A stretch of 64,000 nucleotides of DNA. Source: Geomobilimonas luticola. Its GTDB lineage: Bacteria > Desulfobacterota > Desulfuromonadia > Geobacterales > Geobacteraceae. Both the position numbers and the translations under genes were made by a program. Location of the stretch: positions 62,001 through 126,000 of the forward strand of contig NZ_JAHCVK010000004.1 of NCBI RefSeq assembly GCF_018476905.1, in the 5' to 3' direction. Below are positions 8,202 through 16,759 of this stretch, piece by piece. Position 1 is the first letter of the stretch; every line of letters begins with the position of its first letter. Below the pieces are notes generated by a model. That model was given only the letters and a program-made list of their open reading frames with translations, made no database searches and had not been told where the DNA came from.

Positions 8202-8600
8202 TTATTTCGTAAAGGTATACGTTGCGATATTGGAGGAACCTCCAACCGCATTCGAGAGATATACCGTCAGTGTATAGGTCCCCGCAGAGAAACCGGCATA
8301 ACTTTCCGAAAAGCTGATGGTGCCGCTCCGCTGCCCTGGCGCGCTCACCCCGGGTTGTTCACGGAACACTTCAACACCCTGTGCGTCCCTAAAGTAGGCC
8401 GTGCGGGAGGCAAGGTCATCCACCGGGGCTTCGAACCCGAGCGTCACATCAATCTTTTGAGAGAGGGTGTCATTGACGAAGTTCGAAGAGGTGATAGTCG
8501 GATGGGTGGATGGCTGCGGAACTATCGAGATGTCATCGTTTCCGCAACTCGTGAGAAACAACGTCACTAGCGTCAGGAATAGGCAAAAATACTTTTTCAT
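8202..8600 (-). CDS. Small lipoprotein, 132 aa
   Basis: The N terminus has a lipoprotein signal: basic MKKY, hydrophobic core, and lipobox LTSC with Cys19 as the acylation site. The mature part is beta-rich with an Ig-like or fibronectin-like flavour ('GTYTLTVYLSNAVGGSSNIATYTF'), suggesting an extracytoplasmic domain anchored in a membrane. A strong GGAGG box precedes the ATG. It follows, in the same direction, the Cache histidine kinase gene, 67 bases away, so it could be part of that sensor operon. No family or ligand is recognised. Confidence 0.8.
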   Translation of the reverse strand: MKKYFCLFLTLVTLFLTSCGNDDISIVPQPSTHPTITSSNFVNDTLSQKIDVTLGFEAPVDDLASRTAYFRDAQGVEVFREQPGVSAPGQRSGTISFSESYAGFSAGTYTLTVYLSNAVGGSSNIATYTFTK

Positions 8601-8667
8601 TATGTAACTCCTCCCCTCACCCGGCCTTTTGCCACCCTCTCCCGCGGGGAGAGGGGAACCGGTCTCC

Positions 8668-10635
8668 CTACAGCTCCTCCCGCTCCACCGGCAGCTTCAC
8701 GGTGACGGTGGTCCCCTCCCCCACCACGCTGGCGATGGCGATCTTCCCCTGGTGCTGTTCGACGATCTGCTTGGTGATTGCGAGGCCGAGGCCGGTCCCC
8801 TTGACCTTGGTGGTGAAGAACGGCTCGAAGATCCTTTCCAGGTTCTCCGGCGGGATGCCGGCGCCGTTGTCGGCGAAGCGGATGACCACGTACCCCTCGC
8901 TGTCGAGGGACGTGCTCACCACCAGTTTCCCCCCCTTCTCCATGGCGGAGCCGGCATTGAGGATGAGGTTGATCGCCACCTGCCGCATCTGGTCGCCGTC
9001 GGCCTGGATATGGGGGAGGTTCCGGGCGAACTCCTTGGACACGGTCACGTGGTACATGTCGGTGTGGTTGGCGGCGAAATCGACGATCTGGTCCAGAAGG
9101 TCGTTTACGTCCGTATCCTCCAGGGTGGGCTTGGGGGTCCGGGCAAAGGAGAGGAGGTCCTGGACGATCTTCTTGCACCGCTTGCTCTCCCGCTTTATCT
9201 CGTGGATGTAATGATAGTTGGGGTCGCTCTCGTCCAGGCGCCCTTCCAGGTAACTGGCGTAGCCGAGGATCACGCCGAGGGGATTGTTGATCTCGTGGGC
9301 AACGCCGGAGGAGAGGACGCCGAGGGATGCCATTTTCCCCTGCTGGGCCAGGTTCGCCTCCATCTCCTTGTTCCGCTTTATTATCTGGGTCATCCGGTTG
9401 AAGGCGGTGGCAAGCTCCCCAAGCTCGTCGTTGGAATCCACCTCCATCCGCTCGTCGAGCCGTCCCTTCTTGACCTTGCGGATCACCTCCGTCATGTGGC
9501 CGATGGGATCGGTGAGTATCTTGGAGGCGAGAAACACCAGGGCAACGGAGATGATGCAGACCAAGATGGTGAGGACGATCATGCTCTCGGTGATCCGCCC
9601 CTTGATCTCGTTCGCCTCCTTGTAGAATTCGTCCTCGTAGGAGCCGACCGCCACGATCCAGTCCCACGGCTTGAAGTACTCGTAACGGACGATCTTCATC
9701 CGGGGGGTACGTTCGCCGATGTTCTTCCAAGGGTAGCGGATCCAGCCGTTCTTGTTCTCGCACATCTCCTTGATGAACGTAAACCCGTTGAAATCCTTGG
9801 CAGCGTAGAAATTCTTTCCCTCCCCGTCCGGATGGATGGTGAAGTTCCCCTTGCTGTCCATGCAGAAGATGTAGCCGGTCTTCCCCACCTTCTTGGACTT
9901 GATCTTCTCCTTCAACTCCTCGAAGGAGCGGCGCTCGAAGGCCTCATCTTCGTAGGTTTCCTCAAGATACCCGCCTGCAGCGACGATCCAGTCCCACTCC
10001 TTGAAGTAGCGGTAGGCCACCACCTTGTTGCGCGGTTTCTTGTCGCCGAGGATCTCATTCCGCCAGGGGTAGATGATGAAAAGCACCTCTCCCGGCTTGG
10101 ACTTCAGGGCATTTTCGCACATGACCCGGATAAAGTAGCGGCCGTTCTCGTCTTTCTCGTTATAGACGTTGTCCCCTTCCCGCGCCACATGGACCGTCAG
10201 GTCCCCCTTAGTGGTCATGGCGTAGATGTAGCCGGTCTCCCCCACGTTCACCTTCTTCAGGGCCTTGTTGGCTTCCATCTTGGCGGTTCGCAGGTCGAGT
10301 CGGCCGCTCTTGTACTGACGGTGCTGCGTCTCGACGACGTTGTAGGCCAGGTTGGTGAGGGTAGCCAGTTCCATGTTGAAACTGCGCTGTTTGTCCTGTT
10401 TGTAGACCTGGAACTGCTGATAGTGGGAATTGAGAAGGTCGATGGTGAAATCGGCCATATGGGACAGGTCGTCTTTGGAGGTATGGGTGATGCCCAGGTA
10501 GGCCTGACGGGTCGAGATATAGCCGATCACCCCCCCCACCAGGAAAATGGGGATGATAATCAACGGAATAACCACCACGAGGAGTTTCCAGCGGAGTTTC
10601 AAGTTATCGATGAAACCGAACAGGTACCTGTGCAT
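8668..10635 (-). CDS. Membrane histidine kinase with two Cache domains, HAMP, HisKA and HATPase
   Basis: The architecture is: transmembrane helix 1 (about 17-40), an extracytoplasmic region with two tandem sCache/Cache_2 modules (marked by the repeated 'GETGYIYAMTTKGDLTVH...' and 'GKTGYIFCMDSKGNFTIH' motifs, each ending in 'FKEWDWIVAAGGY' or 'FKPWDWIVAVGSY'), transmembrane helix 2 (about 350-372), HAMP (375-430), HisKA with phosphoacceptor His in 'SGVAHEINNPLGVI', and HATPase_c with N, G1 and G2 boxes ('NLILNAGSAM', 'DNGAGIPP', 'GTGLGLAI'). The doubled Cache module resembles receptors for small organic acids. No cognate regulator is adjacent; a GGDEF gene is divergent. Confidence 0.93.
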   Translation of the reverse strand: MHRYLFGFIDNLKLRWKLLVVVIPLIIIPIFLVGGVIGYISTRQAYLGITHTSKDDLSHMADFTIDLLNSHYQQFQVYKQDKQRSFNMELATLTNLAYNVVETQHRQYKSGRLDLRTAKMEANKALKKVNVGETGYIYAMTTKGDLTVHVAREGDNVYNEKDENGRYFIRVMCENALKSKPGEVLFIIYPWRNEILGDKKPRNKVVAYRYFKEWDWIVAAGGYLEETYEDEAFERRSFEELKEKIKSKKVGKTGYIFCMDSKGNFTIHPDGEGKNFYAAKDFNGFTFIKEMCENKNGWIRYPWKNIGERTPRMKIVRYEYFKPWDWIVAVGSYEDEFYKEANEIKGRITESMIVLTILVCIISVALVFLASKILTDPIGHMTEVIRKVKKGRLDERMEVDSNDELGELATAFNRMTQIIKRNKEMEANLAQQGKMASLGVLSSGVAHEINNPLGVILGYASYLEGRLDESDPNYHYIHEIKRESKRCKKIVQDLLSFARTPKPTLEDTDVNDLLDQIVDFAANHTDMYHVTVSKEFARNLPHIQADGDQMRQVAINLILNAGSAMEKGGKLVVSTSLDSEGYVVIRFADNGAGIPPENLERIFEPFFTTKVKGTGLGLAITKQIVEQHQGKIAIASVVGEGTTVTVKLPVEREEL

Positions 10636-10738
10636 GGAAGGCCTTTATGCGCGGAATTAACGAATATTAGGTAAACACAGGGGCAAAGTCAAGGAGTATG
10701 ACCCCGTTGAGCGGCCGATCTTTACCAAACATGATATA

Positions 10739-10767
10739 TTGTTAATCCCCAAGGTTTGGGGTAGAAT
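10739..10767 (+). promoter_or_regulatory. Sigma-70-type promoter with CCCCAA-GGT-TTGGGG operator in the spacer
   Basis: TTGTTA and TAGAAT are 17 bases apart and read toward the GGDEF gene, giving a leader of about 80 bases. A perfect 6-bp inverted repeat (10747-10761) fills the spacer between them, a classic position for a repressor or a MerR-type activator. Confidence 0.55.
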
Positions 10768-10854
10768 TGATAAGCCTTTTTGCCCATGCCCCGTCTGGCG
10801 GTCCGGAGCCCCCTTCGCCACAGGAGAACCTTATGCCCCCCGAGGTAACCTGCC

Positions 10855-12870
10855 ATGCCTGAATCACCGGCACTCTCTCTTAAAGCCAAGCTGGCACTGG
10901 CGGTATCTTCCCTGCTGGTCATCCTCCTGACCTTCTTTTCCCTGGTCTTTTTCGGCTATTTCAGGACCGAGTTCAAAAAGACCATCGCGAACCAGCAGGA
11001 AACCCTCGCAAAAGGACTGGCAGACCAGATTGACGACAAGCTCAGGGCGGCACAGAAGACGCTCCTGACCATGGTGGACGATTTCCCCCCCGCCATCGCC
11101 GACTCCCCCGACAAGGTGCAGCAGTTCCTCGACACCCATCTGGGAGCTTTTCCCGTCTTCGATAACGGAATCTATCTTTTCTCTCCCGCCGGGCAACTGG
11201 TGGCCGAATCCCCGTTCCAGCCGGCGCAGCGCGGTCAGAATTTCTCGGGCCGAAGTTTTTTCAAGGAGGCACTGAAATCCCGCAATCCTGAAATTTCCGA
11301 CCCGTACTACTCGACGCAACCTCACCATCCCACGGTCATCATGTTTACCGCACCGATCATCGACGAAAACGACACCATTGTCGCCATCCTGGGGGGAAGC
11401 TTGGACATCATGTCCGACAGCTTCCTCGGGGAACTCTCCCGGATCAGGATCGCCCGCAGCGGCTATCTCTATCTCTATGACACCAAAGGGACCATGATCA
11501 TGCACCCCAACCGGCTCATGGTCCTCCGCAGGGAGATGCCGGCCGGTTCAAAGAAGTTCTTCGACGCCTCAGTCAAGGGATTCGAGGGGACCGGCACTAC
11601 CGTCACCGCCGACGGAGTGCGCATGGTGACGAGTGTGAAGCGCCTCACCACAAAGAACTGGATCCTGGGGGCCACCTACCCGGAGGCCGAGGCCTATGCC
11701 CCCATTGCCAGGGCGCGGCGATACTGGCTGGCTGCCACCCTCATCGTGGCCTGTTGCGCTATCATCGCCACATGGCTCTTCGTCAGGCGCCTCACCATTC
11801 CCCTCTACCAGTTGAACCACCACATGCGGGAGATATCCCAGAGCGGCATGAAAAAACCGCTCCACCTTGACTGCAACGACGAGATTGCCGAACTGGCGGA
11901 AACGTTCAACCGGATGATCGAGTCCCTGGGCGAAAAGGAAGCCACCGTCAAGAAGCTCTCCGTAGCCGTAGAACAGAGTCCGAGCATCGTAGTAATCACC
12001 GACGCCTCGGGGGTGATCGAGTACGTCAATCCGAAATTCTGCGATGTGACGGGGTACAGCCGGGACGAAGCGGTCGGGGAGAACCCCCGCATCCTGAAGT
12101 CGGGTGAAATGGATCCTGCAACCTACCGGCAGCTATGGGAATGCATCGTGGCGGGGGGGGAATGGCGGGGCGAATTCCACAACAAGAGAAAAGACGGCAG
12201 TTGCTACTGGGCGGCCGCCACCATCACCGGGATTCGTGACGAAGCGGGGGAGATCACCCATTTTCTCGGCATGCAGGAGGACATCACCGCCCGGAAGGAG
12301 GCGGAGACGCGGCTGATGAACATGGCCATGCTCGACAATCTTACCGGGCTCGCCAACCGCAACCTGCTCCAGGACCGGCTGACCCAGCAGCTGGCCTACG
12401 CGGAACGTCACCAGACGACCATCGGGCTCCTGTTCATCGACCTGGATCACTTCAAGCAGGTGAACGACACCCTTGGCCACGCCATCGGCGACCTGCTTCT
12501 CAGGTCCTTCGCCGACACCCTGGTTTCCTGCGTCCGCAAGAGCGATACTGTGGCCCGCCTCGGCGGAGACGAGTTCATCATCATGCTGACCGACATCACG
12601 GACCCGGATACCCCCGGCATGATCGCCCGGAAGATACTCGACGCCCTCCAGACCCCCTTTGATCTGGAGGGGCACCGGCTGGCGGCCCATGCCAGCATCG
12701 GGATCGCCATCTACCCCATGGACGGGCGTGACGACGAGACCCTCCTCAGGAATGCCGACCTGGCCATGTACAACGCCAAGCAGGCCAGCCGCAACACCTA
12801 CCTGTTCTACACCCCCGAAATGCGGACAACCACAGTCTGCTGCGACGGGTCCATCCAGCCATCGGCCTAG
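10855..12870 (+). CDS. Membrane diguanylate cyclase: Cache-HAMP-PAS-GGDEF
   Basis: The protein has transmembrane helix 1 (about 10-32), a dCache-type extracytoplasmic sensor (about 35-285), transmembrane helix 2 (about 290-310), HAMP (about 311-362), a PAS domain with PAC ('VITDASGVIEYVNPKFCDVTGYSRDE', about 375-490) and a C-terminal GGDEF domain. The catalytic GGDEF signature is intact and an RKSD inhibitory I-site lies five residues upstream, so it should make cyclic di-GMP with product feedback. It lacks an EAL domain. The ATG has AGGTAAC as a modest ribosome binding site. It is divergent from the Cache histidine kinase. Confidence 0.93.
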   Translation: MPESPALSLKAKLALAVSSLLVILLTFFSLVFFGYFRTEFKKTIANQQETLAKGLADQIDDKLRAAQKTLLTMVDDFPPAIADSPDKVQQFLDTHLGAFPVFDNGIYLFSPAGQLVAESPFQPAQRGQNFSGRSFFKEALKSRNPEISDPYYSTQPHHPTVIMFTAPIIDENDTIVAILGGSLDIMSDSFLGELSRIRIARSGYLYLYDTKGTMIMHPNRLMVLRREMPAGSKKFFDASVKGFEGTGTTVTADGVRMVTSVKRLTTKNWILGATYPEAEAYAPIARARRYWLAATLIVACCAIIATWLFVRRLTIPLYQLNHHMREISQSGMKKPLHLDCNDEIAELAETFNRMIESLGEKEATVKKLSVAVEQSPSIVVITDASGVIEYVNPKFCDVTGYSRDEAVGENPRILKSGEMDPATYRQLWECIVAGGEWRGEFHNKRKDGSCYWAAATITGIRDEAGEITHFLGMQEDITARKEAETRLMNMAMLDNLTGLANRNLLQDRLTQQLAYAERHQTTIGLLFIDLDHFKQVNDTLGHAIGDLLLRSFADTLVSCVRKSDTVARLGGDEFIIMLTDITDPDTPGMIARKILDALQTPFDLEGHRLAAHASIGIAIYPMDGRDDETLLRNADLAMYNAKQASRNTYLFYTPEMRTTTVCCDGSIQPSA

Positions 12871-12896
12871 TCCTGCTTTTTCAGGAAAGTAGGTAG

Positions 12897-12934
12897 GCGG
12901 GGGTGGGGGCTTTTGGGAAAGTCCCCACTCCCGC
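12897..12934. terminator. Hairpin between convergent GGDEF and suhB-like genes
   Basis: A GC-rich inverted repeat (12897-12909 with 12922-12934) sits in the 75-base gap between the two converging genes. It lacks a long T-run on either strand, so termination is plausible but not certain. Confidence 0.5.
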
Positions 12935-12945
12935 TCCATAGACCC

Positions 12946-13728
12946 TCAACACACGTTCACCCCCGCCAGCACCGCCACCATCTCGTCGTGGATCAGTCCG
13001 TTGGAGGCGAGGATGCGGTGGTCGTAGCACGACCAGGCTCCCCCTTCGTGACTGGTCACCATCCCCCCCGCTTCGGTCACCAGCAAATGCCCCGCCGCCA
13101 CGTCCCACGGTTTGAGCTTGCACTCCCAGTAGCCGTCCAGCCTCCCGGCAGCCACGTAGGCAAGGTCCAGGGCCGCCGCACCGGCCCGTCGCACCGCCCG
13201 GGCCGTCATCTGGAAATTTATGAAATGGGCGAAATTGTTCTCGTTGGAACGGGTCCGGTCATAGGGGAAGCCGGTGGCCAGCAGGCATTGCCGCAGGGGT
13301 GCACGCCGCGAGACCGCGAGCCGCCTGCCGTTGACAAACGCCCCCTCTCCCTTGACCGCCGTGAACAGCTCGTCCATCATGGGGTGGCAGATAACCCCGA
13401 GCCGCACCTCCCCCCCGATCTCCAGGGCGATGGAGACCCCGAACCAGGGGAAGCCGTGGGCATAGTTGGTGGTGCCGTCCAGGGGGTCGATGATCCATTT
13501 GTGTGACGAGCGGAGGGAGGCGTAGTCGTTCTCCTCCGCCAGGATGTCGTGGTCGGGAAACGCCTGCCGGATGCTGCCGACGATAAGCTCTTCGCAGGCC
13601 CGGTCCACCTCGGTCACCAGGTCGGTCTCCCCCTTGAAATCGATGGCGAAATCGCTCCAAAGCCGCTCCCGCTGGAGCATACCGGCGGCCCGGGCAGCCT
13701 GCACGGCGATGTCGAGGTAGTGTTGCAT
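12946..13728 (-). CDS. suhB: Inositol-1-monophosphatase family protein (SuhB-like)
   Basis: The 260-residue protein has the full lithium-sensitive phosphatase signature set: 'GETDLVTEVDRACE' (metal site), 'WIIDPLDGTTNYAHGFP' (DPxDGT, metal-binding and catalytic) and 'KPWDVAAGHLLVTEAGG' (second metal aspartate). Members hydrolyse inositol phosphates or related sugar phosphates with Mg2+; in enterobacteria SuhB also binds RNA polymerase and Nus factors. Length is typical. The gene stands alone between the convergent cyclase gene and a repeat element, so physiological substrate cannot be told from context. Confidence 0.9.
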   Translation of the reverse strand: MQHYLDIAVQAARAAGMLQRERLWSDFAIDFKGETDLVTEVDRACEELIVGSIRQAFPDHDILAEENDYASLRSSHKWIIDPLDGTTNYAHGFPWFGVSIALEIGGEVRLGVICHPMMDELFTAVKGEGAFVNGRRLAVSRRAPLRQCLLATGFPYDRTRSNENNFAHFINFQMTARAVRRAGAAALDLAYVAAGRLDGYWECKLKPWDVAAGHLLVTEAGGMVTSHEGGAWSCYDHRILASNGLIHDEMVAVLAGVNVC

Positions 13729-13741
13729 GGCGAATAACCTC

Positions 13742-13975
13742 CAAAAGCATTAACCACAGAGGACACAGAGGAACACGGAGAAAACCAGCAACAGAAAATA
13801 TATTCGGGACACGGAAAAATCGGAAGAATCAGGATAGCTGCGGATAGGGGCCTCAACCTCAACCAACCTTCAGGGTGGGATCTGAAATCCCGGGTTCATC
13901 CGCCTTTATCAAAGATGTTATCCGCTCTTTCCGTGTTCCATTGCCGTTATGGGTTTATTTTCGTGTCCTTTGTGG
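13742..13975. repeat. Dispersed palindromic intergenic element, copy 1
   Basis: The segment opens with 'ccacagaggacacagagg' and has imperfect inverted arms: ACACGGAAA near 13809 pairs with TTTCCGTGT near 13928, and an inner CGGAT/ATCCG pair. The same outer and inner arms recur at 26086-26181. It fills the gap between the suhB-like gene and the radical SAM gene and holds no plausible reading frame. Confidence 0.6.
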
Positions 13976-13982
13976 AGCTTTT

Positions 13983-15401
13983 CTACCACTTCTGCTTCAT
14001 TTCGAACTTCAATATCTCCGGCAGATTCCTGAGAAACGTCATGATGCTGTGGGGTGACTTCCAGACCATCTTCGCGTATCCCATATGGATGCGGGTGCGG
14101 TGGAAGAAACGGCGGATGAACTCGTCGTAGAGCTCCTCCAGCCGCTCTTTGGTCATGCCGTGGGGGACGAAGACGAAGTTGACGCAGTTCATGGAAGGCC
14201 AGTCCTCGGTGAACTCCCCCTGCTCACGAATGGTCTTGTAGATGGGGGCGCCGGGGAAGGGGGTGAACTTGGTGACGTTAATCTCATCGAGCGGCAGGGT
14301 CAGGGCGTAGTCTATGGTCCGGCGGATGGCCACCTCGTCCTCCCCCGGCAGCCCCACCATGAAGAGCCCCTTCACCCGCATCCCCGACTCCTTGACCATG
14401 GAGAGCTTCCGCTGCACGTCGTCCAGCTCCATGAACTTGCGATGCTTCTTGAGGACCTCCGGGTCCCCCGACTCGATGCCGAAGTTCACCTGCCAGCACC
14501 CCGATTTCTTCAGGAGCGCCACCAGTTCGGGGTCCACGTGCTCCAGGCGGGCGATGCAGTTGTAGGTCACCGGCAGCCGGCTGTCGGACAGGAGCCGGCA
14601 GAGCTCCTCCACCCGCCCCCGGTCGAAGGTGAAGAGGTCGTCGTAGAAGAATAAGTGGCGGATGCCGAAGTCCCGGTGCAGGTAGGACATATGCTCGTGG
14701 ATATAGCCGGGAGAATTGAAGCGGAACCCCCGGTTGAACACCGACCGGTCGCAGTAGCTGCAGTTGTAGGGGCACCCCCGGCTGGAGATGATGCTCGTGT
14801 TGGGGGCCTTGGGGTAGCTGAAGAGGGGGAGGTTGTAGCGCCGGGGGAAGTCGGGGAGTCGGTGGTAGGCAGGGAACGGGAGGGTATCGAGATCGGCGAT
14901 GTTTTCCCGTACTGCCGACAGCACCCCCTTGCCGTCCCGGCGAAAACCGACACCGGGTATGCCCTCCACCCCCCGGAAATCGGCGTTGATCAGCTCGTAG
15001 AAGGTCCGCTCCCCCTCGCCGATGACCAGGTAATCGATGGCCGGAAAGCTGTCGAGGAGAGAAACGCCGACGGAGCAGGCATGGGCGCCGCCGAATACGA
15101 TCCTGACCTGGGGCGCCTCCTCCTTCAACCGTTCGGCTATCTGGTACCCCTCCAGGAACGAGGAGGTGGTGGTGGAAAAGCCGACAACGTCCGGTGCCCG
15201 GCGGACGATGGAGGCCACCAGTTCCTCCAGAGGGGCCGGGTGGGCGTAACAATCGAGGAGATCGACCTCGACCCCCTGCCGTTCAAGAAACGCGGCGATA
15301 CTCATCATCCCCAAGGGGGGCATGAGGTTGAAGATGGTGCTGATATCCTTCATGGACCCCATCCAGTTCTTGCCATGGGGGTGAACAAACAGGACTTTCA
15401 C
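13983..15401 (-). CDS. B12-binding-domain radical SAM protein, 472 aa
   Basis: The N-terminal ~160 residues match a cobalamin-binding Rossmann fold ('PPLGMMSIAAFLERQGVEVDLLDCY', 'DVVGFSTTTSSF', 'IVFGGAHAC', 'DYLVIGEGE'), though the classic DxHxxG is not obvious, so base-off cobalamin binding may be lost. The radical SAM core (about 195-420) carries the cluster motif CPYNCSYC and the SAM-binding segments 'GIESGDPEVLKK' and 'GLPGEDE'. The C terminus is amphipathic. This is the HpnJ/BchE-like class that modifies lipids, tetrapyrroles or peptides. The gene is isolated, so substrate is unknown. Its start has an AAGAGG box. Confidence 0.88.
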   Translation of the reverse strand: MKVLFVHPHGKNWMGSMKDISTIFNLMPPLGMMSIAAFLERQGVEVDLLDCYAHPAPLEELVASIVRRAPDVVGFSTTTSSFLEGYQIAERLKEEAPQVRIVFGGAHACSVGVSLLDSFPAIDYLVIGEGERTFYELINADFRGVEGIPGVGFRRDGKGVLSAVRENIADLDTLPFPAYHRLPDFPRRYNLPLFSYPKAPNTSIISSRGCPYNCSYCDRSVFNRGFRFNSPGYIHEHMSYLHRDFGIRHLFFYDDLFTFDRGRVEELCRLLSDSRLPVTYNCIARLEHVDPELVALLKKSGCWQVNFGIESGDPEVLKKHRKFMELDDVQRKLSMVKESGMRVKGLFMVGLPGEDEVAIRRTIDYALTLPLDEINVTKFTPFPGAPIYKTIREQGEFTEDWPSMNCVNFVFVPHGMTKERLEELYDEFIRRFFHRTRIHMGYAKMVWKSPHSIMTFLRNLPEILKFEMKQKW

Positions 15402-15424
15402 GTAAACACCTCTTGGTAAATACA

Positions 15425-15445
15425 GGTAAAGGTAAAGGTAGAGGT
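15425..15445. repeat. Short GGTAAA array, second copy
   Basis: Two exact GGTAAA units, one GGTAGA and a partial unit lie just upstream of the radical SAM gene start. The array matches the longer one near 2.97 kb; both places also share 'tttacctttacctgt'. Confidence 0.7.
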
Positions 15446-15485
15446 GGCGTTAAACCCAAAACCTGCCTCGTTATTTCGACGGGTC

Positions 15486-15758
15486 ATGCTAAACGGTTTA
15501 CCCCTTAAAAATCAAGGGGCAAAATCCCATGGCTGGTGTTTGCGTGATGTCCAAGGGGGAACCAGGTGAAAGCGGGAGGTTGATTTGTTCTCAATCCGTG
15601 GGGGGTGAGTGTTTCGTGGAGCGAATGTGTCCGAGTGCCAGCCGGCATCGGCGAAATTGAGCAGAGCCGGCTGCACGGCCGGCGCGAAATGAGCCATACG
15701 GCGGTGGGACGAGGGTGCTCTGAGCGGAACGGAACGCTTGCCCCTCGCGGAGTTACCT
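15486..15758. other. Structured intergenic segment without a convincing gene
   Basis: The 270 bases between the radical SAM gene and the histidine kinase contain several G-runs and an inverted repeat of GCCGGC (around 15640-15690, e.g. 'gagccggctgcacggccggc'). A leftward frame is open here but has no ribosome binding site, overlaps the kinase end and has an odd His/Pro/Arg-rich product. A non-coding RNA or a multicopy intergenic element fits better than a protein gene. Confidence 0.4.
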
Positions 15759-16502
15759 TCAGGCAGCCGGAAAGACGGCGGTAAAGGTCGTCCCTTCACC
15801 CACGACGCTCCGCACCGTGATCCGTCCCCCCATCAACTCCACGATGGTCCGGGTGATGAAGAGGCCGAGGCCGGTCCCTTCGCCGACAGCCTTGGTGGAG
15901 TAGAACGGTTCGAATATGCGGGGGAGCACCTCCGGCGTGATTCCCGGACCGGTATCGGCAATCTGCGCCTCCACCGAGCCGTCCTGGGCGATGGCGGTCC
16001 GCACCAGCAGCGTCCCCCCCTGCTCCATCGCCTGGAGGGCGTTCATGACCAGGTTGATGAAAACCTGCTTCAGACGGTTACCGTCGGCAGCCACCGAGGG
16101 AAGATGAAAATCCAGCTCCTCGACGACCGTAATGGAGCGTTTCTGGGCCTCGTATTTCAGGAATGCCATCACCTCCCGCAGCACCTGGTTGATGTCGGCA
16201 TCCGGACCGGCGTCATCTTCTCGACGGGCAAAGGTGAGAAGCCCCTTGGTAAACTGGGAAAGGCGCTGGGCCTCCTGGTCGATCCGCTCCACCATCTCCC
16301 GGACAAACTCCGGCAGTTCCTCTTCGCGCATGATCATCTGGGCGGCGGAGACGATCACCGAAAGGGGGGTGTTGAGCTCGTGGATCATCCCCGCGGCCAG
16401 CCGGCCGATCTCCGCCATCTTTTCGTTGAAGGCGAGCTGCTCCAGCAGATCTTCCGGGATCCGGCCTTCGTCGTTCACGTATTTGGCAAGGAGATGACTC
16501 AT
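15759..16502 (-). CDS. Soluble histidine kinase (HisKA + HATPase), 247 aa
   Basis: No transmembrane segment is present. After a short N-terminal helix the HisKA domain shows the phosphoacceptor in 'GRLAAGMIHELNTPLSVI'. The HATPase_c domain follows with N box 'QVFINLVMNALQAM', G1 'DTGPGI', F box 'IFEPFYSTK' and G2 'GTGLGLFI'. The protein must sense through an intracellular signal or a partner. The ATG at 16502 has an AGGA box; an in-frame ATG 90 bases upstream with AAAGGG is an alternative. No response regulator is adjacent. The gene lies downstream of, and co-directional with, amtB, but a strong terminator separates them. Confidence 0.88.
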   Translation of the reverse strand: MSHLLAKYVNDEGRIPEDLLEQLAFNEKMAEIGRLAAGMIHELNTPLSVIVSAAQMIMREEELPEFVREMVERIDQEAQRLSQFTKGLLTFARREDDAGPDADINQVLREVMAFLKYEAQKRSITVVEELDFHLPSVAADGNRLKQVFINLVMNALQAMEQGGTLLVRTAIAQDGSVEAQIADTGPGITPEVLPRIFEPFYSTKAVGEGTGLGLFITRTIVELMGGRITVRSVVGEGTTFTAVFPAA

Positions 16503-16701
16503 CCGCTTTTCCTGTCCTGGCTGCCGCATGCTGCCGGGATAACCGGCAGCAACGCTTTTCATCCGATACAATACAGGCATAAGCTGTGCCATAAAGATAT
16601 CCCTTTGAATTCATTGTAGTTCAGCACAAAAATTGATATCGCGGAACTGCTGATGCCCAATAAACGGGCAAAATATGCCCACGGATAGAGCATTCCTGAA
16701 T

Positions 16702-16736
16702 AAAGAAAAGCCGCCCTGAACGGACGGCTTTTCTTT
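16702..16736. terminator. Bidirectional intrinsic terminator after amtB
   Basis: A perfect 12-bp inverted repeat AAAGAAAAGCCG/CGGCTTTTCTTT lies 24 bases beyond the amtB stop codon, with T-rich arms on both strands. Confidence 0.85.
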
Positions 16737-16759
16737 GCGGACAAATCTGCCAGCGGCAA

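Noticed and set aside
8629-10674. A 681-codon open frame on the plus strand over the histidine kinase gene
   Set aside because: It is the antisense shadow of a well-supported Cache/HAMP/HisKA kinase in high-GC DNA, with His/Asp/Leu/Val-rich low-complexity product and no ribosome binding site.
10768-10854. A cyclic di-GMP riboswitch in the leader of the GGDEF gene
   Set aside because: Short GC-rich stems are present but the conserved GEMM core is not; the leader is too short.
15512-15799. A 95-residue leftward frame overlapping the end of the soluble kinase gene
   Set aside because: No ribosome binding site, overlaps conserved kinase sequence, and has atypical composition. The region is more likely a non-coding element.
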